Shown here in pieces: positions 24,030-36,220 of a stretch of 64,000 nt of DNA. Position 1 is the stretch's first letter, and each line of letters opens with the position of its first letter. The DNA lies in NCBI GenBank assembly GCA_000827325.1, contig KN832892.1, positions 62,001 to 126,000 of the forward strand, in the 5' to 3' direction. Both the position numbers and the translations under genes were made by a program. The notes beneath the pieces are model-generated. The model was not told where the DNA came from. It ran no database searches and was given only the letters and a program-made list of their open reading frames with translations. This DNA is from Oidiodendron maius Zn. Taxonomy: Eukaryota; Ascomycota; Leotiomycetes; Myxotrichaceae.

Positions 24030-26139
24030 ATGATGCCGGGGTCCAAGGGACAGGTTCGAGAAGCTGAGATTGCTAGTGAGAATCGCCTAGAAAACTACAG
24101 GCCGGGGAAAGGACGTTCTTTGCGCCGCTTGTGGCGGGCTTGTGACCACTGCCGGCTGCGGAAGATCAAGGTGTGCATATTTCCTCCTTGAGGCTGGGCT
24201 AGCCAGCGGCTTTCAGCCTGCCACCACTAACCTTCTACTTCTGGTCGCCCAGTGCGATCTCAGGCGCCCGAGCTGCGCCAACTGTGAGAACAGATCTATC
24301 ATTTGCAAATTCTCTACTCAACCACGCAAACGAGGGCCAAAGCCCCTGAGCAGAGCCGAAGATCGAGACGCCGGGGTCTGCTCAATTCTCTCGTTTACTA
24401 TTCCCCAGGCATCACCGCACTCATCCCCACGACTACACCTACATGGCAGCGTCAATGGCAGCACTAACCGGCCCTCTCCAGCTTCTACCAGCTCCAGTTC
24501 TACAACGCAGCACACGATTATCTTCAACAATGAGATCTTCCATGATCCGTCTCACTCCCCGTCTCACTCCCCGTCTCACTCCCCGAGTCATTCCTTGGGC
24601 TATGCCGCACATTCTGCGCCGTTCAGTGTATTTCCTAAAGTATCGCCGTTTGAATCGATCTACGATGACTTGGGAGCAGCGTTGGGCATCCTTGATCTTG
24701 ACCTGCCCCTTCCATACCTTGCCAGGAGATATGTAGATGGGTTTTTTGATTATCTTTATCCCATCATGCCAATAGTCTATAGACCAAAAATTGAACTAGG
24801 TCTCTGCCTCCTTCAGCCCGGTATTGAGCGGCGAGATATCGATATTCACGTATTCACGCTCATAACCTCGTTGTGTGCAGTCGCTGCGATAATTATTCCG
24901 AGCACTGGTTTCTTGCAAGATCCCCGGATCGCAGAGATCTTCTATCATGCATCAAAGCGTAGTCTGAATCTCTACCGTGCAGAGGACCTAAAGCACCCCA
25001 CTTCAACTTCGATTGCAATCCGTTATTTCCACTCGGGATATAGGCACGCTGCAGGCATACGACCAAGATTATGGCACGATTTAGAGGATGCTATTCGATT
25101 GATGCAGGCTATGAGGCTGTATGATGAAGTTTCATACCGTAACATGGATTATATTGAAAGCCAACTCTGCCGACGACTGTTCTGGATTATTTTCACAGCC
25201 GATAAATCAGCAGGAATCCTCAATAATCATCCTATTGCTTTGGGAGGGGAATTGTTCGAGGGTGTCAAACCTGCTGAGTATTCCAAAGACTTGGACGACC
25301 AGCCTTCATTTCCGACCCAAGAGTTAGGAGGCGCTACCCTCTCCATTCTCGCTGGATTCAATTTCAATAACGATTTATGGCGTGCGGCATATTCGGTTCT
25401 GGCGCATATTGAGTCGTTACGAAACCGATTCGCCCATCATGAGACCGGAGATGACCAAGCCAGCAACATCCCAGGGCTTGAAGATTTCTCGCGACTTACC
25501 GAACTTTATATTACCTTCGAGGCTTCGTTGAACAGTCTCCATCCATCCTTGGGGGCATATCATACACTCTCCCTCTCTCCATCAACTTTCCACTTCGGAC
25601 AAAATACAGATGGAGAACCACTCCCCCGAGCTTTGGCAGTTCAAAGGACAAACCTGCACGTTTCATTTCAGTGCCTACGCTTGGTTATAATCAATGCTTT
25701 GTCAAAATTCATGGATCCCGCTAGTTCATCGTGGCAGTTATCAGTTTGGCCGCTCTCTTCCTCTCTTCCTCTCAACCTCTATTCGCAGATAAGTAGTCAA
25801 TATTTGCAATCAGTGCCACAGCGTGATCCTGTTATCGCTAGTGCCAGTACTAACGGTCAGTCGCGTGTCCTCGGCTCTTCTGCCCTCCTATTACAGAAGA
25901 TCGGAATAGCGAAAGAGATGCTCTATATAGTGCACAGCAGCAGCCTTGAGACCCTTCGCTTGAATGGAGAGTCCTGCGTAGAGAAGATTAGACTAGTGGG
26001 CGCTGCAATACTGGAACTTATTGACCAGCATCCACAGTCACCACTTGCTAGTACCGCTCGGCAATACGGGAATCTATATCCCTATATACTCGCGCACCTA
26101 GAGTCAAAAGCTTGCGATTCGCTAGTGGAGGATACTTGA
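24030..26139 (+). CDS. Zn2Cys6 transcription factor (candidate cluster regulator)
   Basis: Nuclear DNA-binding regulator. Two exons, 24030-24170 and 24253-26139, about 675 aa. The intron splits the zinc cluster between Lys47 and Cys48; joined, it has cysteines at 38, 41, 48, 55, 58 and 65 (C-x2-C-x6-C-x6-C-x2-C-x6-C). A basic RKRGPKP follows, as in maltose-type fungal sugar regulators. A Ser-rich linker includes four SHSP units. The fungal_trans regulatory region starts near residue 180 (RYVDGFFDYLYPIMPIVY). An in-frame ATG at 23778 would lengthen the protein but would put the PDRE-like element inside the coding region; 24030 was preferred. It is divergent from the saponin-hydrolase-like gene, convergent with GH1 (86 bp apart), and the only undamaged gene of this glycoside island. 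Confidence 0.85.
24547..24594 (+). repeat. 12-bp coding minisatellite
   Basis: Four tandem units of ccgtctcactcc (last one diverged to ccgagtcattcc), encoding repeated SHSP in the linker of the Zn2Cys6 protein. Three units are identical, so copy number may vary among strains. Confidence 0.8.
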
Positions 26140-26225
26140 TATATAACTTTATTAAAGTGGATATATGCAGCAAGCATGCTGTTTATAGACTATACTGACT
26201 GTTTAGTATTTGGCAGAGTCGGATT

Positions 26226-27910
<1,685 letters not shown>

Positions 27911-28461
27911 GATAGAAATAAAGTATGAGAAGGTAAAGAGTTGATTGGGGTCGGAAAGGAGTTAGATGGAAAGAGATAAATATCTGGGAGATTGAAATAT
28001 ATGAGATAAGTGGGATGCAAAACGCAATGCTATATTCGCTGGCTCTACAATATCCGACTACGATTAGAGCTAGGAACTCGAAGTGCCTTGAAGGAGGTAT
28101 GGAGTACCGACTCTTTACAATCTTTGCTGTCAAGACGCCCGGTCGTTATGGTAGAATGAGGTATATCTACCACTCCGCGGATAAATATGCTGCTCGGACG
28201 TCTATACACTCGACTTGCATTTGGCGGCTCCACATTGAATGTACTAATTATAGTGTGGCGATTCCCAGCATATGTGAGGCTATGAGAGGAACGTACGATT
28301 ATTCCAGGGTTATAAATCTGTTTCAAATGCGACATGCTGATTATATGGAGCCGTGAATTATGGGTAGAATCACGCTCCTATTCTTTGTCTTTCACTCTGA
28401 TTATGTTCCCAGTTGTATTTCGCCTCTCGGTCCAAGTCTCGGGTTGGTACGTGGTAATTAC
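27911..28461. other. GH1 promoter / GH2 3' flank
   Basis: Non-coding spacer between two same-strand glycosidase genes, with the PDRE-like element at 28174. The antisense ORFs in it show no family features. Confidence 0.5.
28174..28186. promoter_or_regulatory. PDRE-like element copy 4 (TCCGCGGATAAAT)
   Basis: Carries the exact TCCGCGGA octamer plus the right arm of the palindrome, 264 bp upstream of the GH1 ATG at 27910. Confidence 0.55.
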
Positions 28462-30029
28462 CTATTCTAGTTCTATCTCAAACGCAAATTCTTTGGTCTT
28501 CAGTGTATACTGTTCCAGTGTTTTTGGGCCACAAGCCCCAGTTCCTAACCCATGATGGTCAGCGTCGAGTCGTAGCACAACATGGCTTTGTTTTGCTCTC
28601 CGCAGCTCATACGGATGCTTAGCCTGGTCCAAATCTCTCGACGTGTAGTGGCTTGCCATAAAGCTGAATCCCTGTTGTGTTCCGAAATTTGCTTTCAGTG
28701 ACGCCAATGGGAGTGACTGTCTACTGGCATCATCACCCGAGATAAGCTTAACCCAGCGTACATCCGTCCGATTTGATGTTTCTTGCGGATGCTCGTAGTC
28801 GACAAACAGACCATCTACGCTAGAAGACCAATTCCCGAAATGCTGAGAGAGCTTCTTATCTTTGTAACTTTCTCCAGGTCCGCGACCAGACCATTCAACG
28901 GTGTCAAAGGAGCTCAGGAGCCCTAGTGTGAAGCCGATGCGTGGTAATGTCAGTGGTAGATTCTCACCTGCCGGCTTGCCCTTACAGTGTATCATCAACG
29001 TGCCATCCGCGCGGAATATATATTTCGTGGTGGCAGCAATGGACCAAGATAACACAGGCGGTGCCAGACGAGTTTCTACCACAACTTCGACTGAGGAAGC
29101 AGCATGGTTGGTCGACCACGTCACAAATTGGGTGTGAGATTGGCTTAGGTGGACATACTTTTCCATCCAGTCCAACCCGTCCCCATTGCGGTCATTATCG
29201 ATCAACGCGCGGTAAACGTCTAGTTCAGGACCGAGATTGGAGTGGAAAAGTTCGTAGCTCGATTTCTTCCAAGACATGAGCTTGCCGTAAGTGAGCGAAA
29301 AGGCCCAGACAGAGGCTGTGGTGGAGATGGTCAAACTGGTGGTCGTTGCAACGAGCGCTGGGGCTTGTGAATATATAACTGGAGAGTGAATCTTGATAGG
29401 AGCGCGGAGCTCAAGCTGCGAAGAAGATAGAAGGTGGCCGCCCTCAGCCCATGCGGTCCGACTTTTCAAACGGAAATCAATCTGAAGATATAGTTCCCCT
29501 TTGATCTTAGTCAAATCTAGTCTGGGGAGGATCAGGTCGGCCGTTAAATGCGGAGAATCTCTATGCCGTTGATGTGGACGTGGAAAGCGGAATCAACTCC
29601 CTCAAATCGAAGTCGTAATTGCTGGTCTACGAAGTCTTTTGGCACGGTAAACTTCCGAATATATGTGCCGGTCTGGTTGCTATCGAACGGCACGTTTGGG
29701 GAGTCCACAGGCATGATGAAGTTGACATTAGAATAATGAGGCTTCCCGTAACCTTGAAGCTGCCAATGGCCCGGGACTCGAATGTCACCCCACTGAGAAG
29801 TGTCAAACGAGGGGTCTTCAAAACCGCTGGGGACTTCGAACGGAGAGCTGCTGTGGTAAAATTTCCAGGTGCCGCTTAATTTTATTGAGCATGATAGATC
29901 CAGATCAGCAGTTAGGGCATCTGCTTCATTGCTATACAAGAAAAAGTAGGACCGTGCAGGGAGAACACCACGGTGTATGATATCAATGTTCGACCAGTCC
30001 GGCTTGGAAGGTGGAAAGATGCCGGTCAT
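28462..30029 (-). pseudogene. LacZ-type GH2 beta-galactosidase lacking its catalytic barrel
   Basis: From the ATG at 30029 the protein reads PDWSNIDIIHRGVLPARSYF, GTWKFYHSSSPFEVPSGF, VPGHWQLQGYGKPHYSNVNF and LRFEGVDSAFHVHINGIEI, the N-terminal jelly-roll domain of LacZ-type enzymes. A TAA follows at about 29544. The next bases, in another frame, read DLILPRLDLTKIKGELYLQID and FRLKSRTAWAEGGH (end of domain 4), then domain 5 with YRALIDNDRNGDG and VEWSGRGPGESYKDKK, to the stop at 28462. The Ig-like domain 2 and the whole TIM barrel with both catalytic glutamates are absent. Compared with E. coli LacZ, about 490 residues (1.4-1.5 kb) are missing at one junction near 29530. The gene is inactive. 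A longer GTG-started N-terminus was not used. Confidence 0.85.
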
Positions 30030-30831
30030 CTTGAATGCTTTCGGTGTCTTTGAAGAAGAGCTTGCGGCCTCAAATAGTTCAGGGCTCGGCACTTCACTTC
30101 TTCAACAACCATTTAAAGAAAGGTAAAGAGATGGGAAACTTTTTGGCCTGCTCTACCGTGGTTTATGGCAATGCTATAATTCATCGATCAAGTATCGTTG
30201 AGCATAGAGGTTTGACAAATATGATGAATGCTCCATGTCTTCAACGAAAGGAGGCCGAGGCATCGTTCGCTGTGCTGACCGGAGATATGCGACAAAGGTC
30301 GGCGCTCTGCCAGGAGCTTAGCATTCATTGGGCTCCGTCCGTATTTATCCGCGGCAGAAGTGTGGATAGTCTTTGGGTATTCGCCCATTGTGACCGTAGC
30401 ACGGTCGCTACATTTGAAATGCAGCCAATAGAGATAACGCGCATGCTCGTATTCAGTATACAAGGTTAGGATTATCGCTTGATATATCCCTGCATATTGA
30501 TCTTCCGTATTCCAGCAAGGATCTGTATATAGTATCTGAGTTAGGCGTGCCGCAGTTTTTATGTTGGGTTCTCTACAGGCAATTGCTGTTTGCTCTGCGT
30601 AGGCTGCTTGAGTGGTACTAAAATGGGAGAACGTCAAATTGGTACCATCCAACGTGAGAGTCTTGTTCTCCACGATATCGCCTTCGAATGATAGTTAACG
30701 TAAATATAAAGGCTTTAATGTAGTTGAATCTAGTCCTTATTCTGGCTCGCTTTGAGTAACAATACTTTTGTGCTTTTACTGTAGCTATCAATACTCTCCA
30801 TCCTCTATCCAATTGCGTTGTGGTCCTTCGC
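30030..30831. other. GH2 promoter and UGT 3' flank
   Basis: Holds the PDRE-like element at 30343. A 161-codon ORF on the minus strand (30188-30673) opens only with GTG and has no recognisable domain. Confidence 0.45.
30343..30354. promoter_or_regulatory. PDRE-like element copy 5 (ATTTATCCGCGG)
   Basis: Left arm and core of the palindrome, about 320 bp upstream of the GH2 ATG at 30029. Confidence 0.5.
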
Positions 30832-33770
30832 CTAACTCCTGATGCTATGTTCTCCCATAAAATCGTCAAAGTCTGCAAGAATCCTTGTATGGTCTAAGTC
30901 GAGTTCGTTTGCTGAATTTAACAGATACTGTCCTTCTATATGCTTTACTGCTGTGATGTGTTTCCGAGTGTGAGATTTGACAGCAGTCCGAATAGTCTTG
31001 CATATGCCTTGTCCAGGATATGCAACCAATCCGAGAACCGCTCAGTTTATTGTTAGTTGACATGAAGCTGTGGTAGTATCAATATCAGGTACTGTACATA
31101 CCGGATGTTGTCTTTGTCGCAAGTGCAGCTGTGCCCTTGCCGACTCCTTTCACTGCCCCTAAAGCACCTCCCTCTTTTGCACCCTTATATGGTTGCACGA
31201 ATATATCAGTTAGGCCTTCTGACATGCCGTACAAGAATGACTGTAGCCAACGTTAATTATACGACATCTCTATCATAACTTCTAGGAAATTAAGCAGACT
31301 ATGCGGAGGTACTCACCCTTCCGCCCACAACAGCGCCAGATTTCCAATCCGTAACACTTCCATTATCTCGTACCTTCTCACCATATAACGCAGGTATATT
31401 CCGAAGACCTTCCGCCGTCGCCAATGGTATATCGACTGCAAGGCCCTTAAATGCTTTCACATACAAATTACCTAAACTTTTTGCTGAAGCTGCAGCCATC
31501 GCACCAGCAACACTATGCCCGTCGGCCCTTTGGTCCCTCGACAGCTGCCTACTTGAGCCTTCCCCATTATATTCCTTATTTTTGCTCATAGCCGGGTTGA
31601 AGCTTGGCGGAACCTCTTGGTTTGAACTTTGTAGTGCATGCGCAGATCTGTATTCCTTATATGGCTTGTAGAAGATCCCGCCAGCGGCTTCAACGACGTC
31701 CTTTTGAGTCGTCATAAATGCATGTATAGTACTGGTAACGGGATCCGAATAGTGTCTTTCAATGAGTACAGGTCTCGTTTCATATCTGCTCCGAGGTGAG
31801 CTTTTGTGGTGCTTAAAGTAATACATCTCCAGTTGGTGATAAGTATAGAGAATGTAGCACTTACAATTCCAACCTACTCGGATCAAATCTCAGATACTCA
31901 ATCAAAACTTCTGCGGCTAGTTTTGAAAGCTTGATGGACTTGTTCTTTTTGTTGTATGTCCAAACTGCTGGTTGATCGGGCAGTATGTCGCATTTGAGAC
32001 TTTCGATGGGAAGATTAGCATGGAACGACCTCACAGCCGCCTGGACGCCCGTCTCTCCACTCATCTTCTTAGAAATTTCTCGTGCTGATGAAACAGCTTG
32101 AGCAGTGAGACAAAACGAGATTGCTTCAACCAGTCTTTCAGCGGTGAGTGACTTGTGGGGTATAGGTTTTGGTCCTGCGCCAGCTGCTGCGACCATGTTC
32201 CCCCAAAATGGCTGACTACAAGAAGTATATTAGCTGGAAGCTATGCAATCTGGAAGGTTGAGAAAACTGACTCTCCAAAAAATGGCACGATAGCTGTTGG
32301 ACGACCATTGAGAAGCCCACAGGCAGTGGTACCAGCGCCACCATGATGAACAACGGCTGCTACGTGCTGGAATAGCCACTCATGCGGACAATCCCCGAGA
32401 TAAAACACATTTTCGAACTCAGGGCCACCGAGTTTACTCCAGCCCCGAGAGATAATAGCGCGAATGCCGCAACGCCGAACTGCTTTGAGTATAATAGAGC
32501 CCATTGCTGCTGGATTGTCAATGACAATGCTACCAAAGCCAATATAAACCGGAGGAGGCCCGGCCCGTAAAGAGGCATCCAAATCAGACGGAGCTGTGTA
32601 ATTAGGAGGGTCACGGAAGAAGAAACCACATATATCTAATTCATAAAACTTTCAGATCATTGAAATCTGAGTCTGTTTTAGGGACTTACCTATGTGGGAT
32701 GGCCAGTCAAGAGGTTTTGGGACCAAGGCTGGAGACCAGCAGTATGTGATGGGGACTTTGAGATTGCTAGCGAGATTTGGGCCTTCTATTCCGGATAGAA
32801 GCTCTAGATCCAGCTTCATTCGGAAATTATTTATAATGTCGCCCATCCTGAATAGTCTTAGTTTCTTTCAACTGCACTCATGGGACTCTGTAACTTGCCC
32901 TTGCCACGTTATCCATTCAAAAATGCTATACGAGATATAGTTTGCCGTCGTTAGGTCGTTGCCAGCATTTTTTAGGTTCGCCAGCGGGTGTGGGAAAGCC
33001 CTCGTGTTACTCCAAGGCATAGTGAACATGAGATGAACCGGAATTCCAAGGGCCTCAGCACAATGAATGTGTGCAAAGCTGGGAGGGTTAGCAATGATGG
33101 CGTCTGCGACGAAAGGTCTCCGAGATAACGGATCAGGTTCGACGGACGAATCCCAGCAACCACACAGCATCTCTGTTAGCATGGAACGTTTGCGTTGAAT
33201 ATCACCCTCACGCAGGATCGCCATATTAGGAATTAAACCAGGGTTCTTAACCATATACGCCATAAGTTCTTGTGGGTCGCCACCAATGGGGTAAAACTCG
33301 AGACCATGACTCCGGACAAAGTTGCTGAAGACATTGTGTGTGGCCTGTCGCACGCGATGGCCGTACTTTTGTAACTCATTTCCCAAGGCAATGAATGGTT
33401 GAACATCACCTCGACTGCCGATAATCTGGATCACAATATTAAGCTTGACGCTCCAGGATACCGGATTAACCACTGCGGGAGCTTCCCATCTGAGAGGGTC
33501 TGGAAGATTGGGTGTGAGTTTTGACAAGAACCTCGTGAGCTTGGAATCGAGGTTGATTTGAATACGGCCATTTTCTATATCTTATTAGAAGCGTAGAATT
33601 GAAGGGTTGTCATTTTTGAGATGAAAGTTTCTTGGCAACGTACCTATTACATCAACGGCATCTCCAACTAAATTGGGGTCAAGTAATTTATAGGGCGGCG
33701 GATACGGAAGGTCTGTCCCTCCACATATATCTACCGCTGGCTCATCGCAATAGCCAGTCATTGCTTTCAT
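30832..33770 (-). CDS. Sterol-type UDP-glycosyltransferase (GT1/GT28)
   Basis: Transfers a sugar from UDP-sugar to a lipid, probably a sterol or other terpenoid. Eight exons join in phase: 33770-33644, 33574-32899, 32847-32690, 32635-32272, 32215-31865, 31785-31317, 31240-31102 and 31040-30832, about 830 aa. The N-terminal GT28 motif is IIGSRGDVQPFIALG. The UGT signature region is VYIGFGSIV...HHGGAGTTACGL...FFGDQPFWG. The C-terminal tail typical of fungal members follows (AVDIPLATAEGLRNIPALYG, KGVGKGTAAL, AYPGQGICKTI). Intron 2 uses a GC donor (GCAAGT at 32898); it restores the family motif WQGMGDIINNFR. It lacks the ATG26-type N-terminal GRAM/PH domains. The start at 33770 is the first in-frame ATG; an upstream exon is possible. 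No PDRE-like element was seen upstream. Confidence 0.85.
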
Positions 33771-34764
33771 GTTGGTGAATAGTTGCTGAAGTAAAAAAAG
33801 GCTGAGCAATGTGACGTGGCAACGGATACGGCTGTGCCTGCAGTTTTAATGCCGACGAACAGATGCGGCAGTGGAATACGGTAAACAGGGGACTTAACGG
33901 CAGATTAAATTGCCTATGCCCAAGGTTTTCCGACGCGACATTTTCAAGTTTTAGATTCTGTCCCCTGTAAAAAGTGGCTTGTCAGATTGAGGCCATTTCG
34001 GCTTCGCCCGACGCCTGGAAGGCCGATGACAATGCTTAATGCATTGAAATATTTGTCTGTCTCAAATACCGTCAGAAGCCAGATGCAAGACATGCGCGCC
34101 ATGGTTTCGGGTTCTTAGCTGAAAGATGAGGCAAAACGTGGGAGTAGGAGGACAAAATCTGGATTAGACTGAATGGGTGGCGATATATGCCACTATGCCG
34201 ACAATTATCCGATAAGGCAGCCAGTAGATTCTCTGTCCAAACGGCACAACACGCGTATTCCAAAATGTACAGGCATCTATACGAGTATCCGTATCGTGTC
34301 GTAAGTTTCAGAGAAGAGCATTTTTTCTTGTCTCAGGCAAATCCAAGGGATGAACTATGAGTAGATAAAAAGGTAGAAATATCTTGAACTGAGGTCACAT
34401 AGTGCACAGGTCGTAGTCAGGAATCAAGGTGAAACTCAGTGTTATAATGAGTGATGCAGAGACAACTAAAGTAAGAAGAGATTCAGGAGAACTAGAGCCT
34501 TTTATGCTCAACACTATACACTCAATTGAGTCACCAAATAGGCTCCCACTTAGTCACCCTATAGGCACCAGTGGGCAGCCTAGTAGGCAGCTGTATCGCA
34601 TGTGTAGATATGCTTGAAGCCTTATACCAGCTCAACAAAATATAATAAAATATTTTAATTCTCATCCCCTTCTCTATTCTCTTCTAACTGTGGAAACCCC
34701 ATTAAGGATTACTTATTTTCAATCGTTGCAAATTTCAGGCCTTTGCTTTCTCCTACGGCGTGAA
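33771..34764. other. Intergenic, repeat copy B
   Basis: Divergent spacer between the glycosyltransferase (-) and the RTA1-like gene (+). It contains repeat copy B (about 34380-34500). No gene recognised. Confidence 0.45.
34380..34500. repeat. Dispersed repeat copy B (LTR-like)
   Basis: Same orientation as copy A near 9560-9740: blocks atCAAGGTGAAACTCAGt and GTGATGCAGAGACAACTAAA in the same order. The two copies bracket the P450 to glycosyltransferase region. Confidence 0.45.
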
Positions 34765-35645
34765 ATGCCCGAACTTCTCCCCCTTAAATCTGGTTACTAC
34801 GTCTGGAGTTATGTTCCCAGTACGGCAGCAGCTGCTATCGTCGCGATTCTCTGGATTGTTGCGACTGGTCTTCTCGGATGGCGAATGTTTAGGACACGTA
34901 CTTGGTTCTGCATGGCCTTCATAATTGGGTGTTGTAGTACGTTTTTCTATTAACATTTCTTATGGTTATACTGACGATTCTTTCCTCAGTGGAATTTATA
35001 GGCTACTGTGCTCGCGCCGGGGCAGCCAATAAAACGAACAGGCTCATGCCATATATCATTCAGAGCGCCTTCATCCTCCTCCCACCTGCTCTGTTTGCGG
35101 CCACTATCTACATGTGTCTAGGTCGAGTCATTTTACTTGTTGGAGGAGACCATCTCTCTATCGTAAAACCTCGCTTACTCACGCGCATTTTTGTCGGAGG
35201 CGACGTGCTTTCCTTCTTAATACAAGGCGGATCATCGGGTTTAATGGTGATGGCGTCCACGAACCCAACACTGGGCAAACTTGGGAATTGGATGGTGATT
35301 GCCGGACTCGCTATTCAACTTATCTCATTCATGCTGTTCGGGCTTACCGCAATTTCCTTCCACTGGCGTCTACGCAAATCTCCAACTAAGCAATCTTACG
35401 AGGTCGACCAATCTTGGATCCAGACTATGCATATGCTGTATGGTATTAGTGCGTTGATCATTATTAGATCGGTTTTTAGGATTGTTGAGTATGTGATGGG
35501 AACAAGTGGGTATCCGCTCAGGCACGAGAGGACCTTATACGTGTTTGACACTATTCCAATGTTGGTCTCCACGGCTTTGTTCTACTTTAGGTATCCGGCC
35601 AAAATTGTTCCAGAGAAGTCTGCGGATATTCAGTTTCTTCCTTAG
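34765..35645 (+). CDS. RTA1-like seven-helix membrane protein
   Basis: Member of the RTA1/RSB1 family (lipid-translocating exporter-like; yeast members give resistance to 7-aminocholesterol or to sphingoid bases). Two exons, 34765-34933 and 34990-35645, 274 aa, normal length. It starts MPELLPLKSGYYVWSYVPS and has seven hydrophobic segments. Family sequences include EFIGYCARAG, PYIIQSAFILLPPALFAATIYM, RIFVGGDVLSFLIQGGSSG, and RSVFRIVEYVMGTSGYPLRHE in the sixth segment and loop. An upstream GTG-started extension was discarded. It is divergent from the sterol-type glycosyltransferase, so the pair could share a role in handling sterol-like compounds; that link is inference from position and family only. 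Confidence 0.9.
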
Positions 35646-36220
35646 GAGTCTCTTAAGAGGCGGTGGTGTGTGAGAATAATGCCGACAAGATATATTGTAC
35701 TTGTAGTATTTAGAGAGAGAGCAGAGGGGTGTTAATCGGCATAAGAAACCATGGCTGTTGAGATTACTTACATATAGATCAGGTATTATTGCCTCCAACT
35801 TAGGAGTTACGCAGAAATATCGGCTATAAACTTTGACCTTTGAGCTTCAAATTTGACTCAGAGACGACAAACTACTTTATGGTCTCGCATTAAGAAGGGA
35901 CGATCATTCGTGGACGACAATTTGCGAGTGAGCCCCCAGCAGTTTGCGTCTGATCCGCACACTCAGATGGTCAGTATAACATGTGCCATCGATCCGTGGT
36001 GCGAGATATATGTGGCAAAGGTGGCTGGAGCAGATAGGGAATTCGCGTACACAGGCCTCATATCTCGCATGCCAAGCACCTCAGTGCACTTTTATAGCTT
36101 CTTCTTCAAGTAATCAATACAACTGTTATAGAGGGAGGGATATAGGGCGTAAAGGGTAATCTCCTTAGATTTCCGTTTGGACCACTTGAACGGAACAGGG
36201 TAAGTGGTGCCCTAAGTCGA
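35646..36220. other. Intergenic, nothing recognised
   Basis: Terminator side of the RTA1-like gene and promoter of the next Zn2Cys6 gene. A TTG-started ORF (35853-36113) has no recognisable features. Confidence 0.4.

Noticed and set aside
30188-30673. 161-codon minus-strand ORF upstream of GH2
   Set aside because: Starts only with GTG, contains the PDRE-like element, and has no recognisable domain; more likely promoter sequence.
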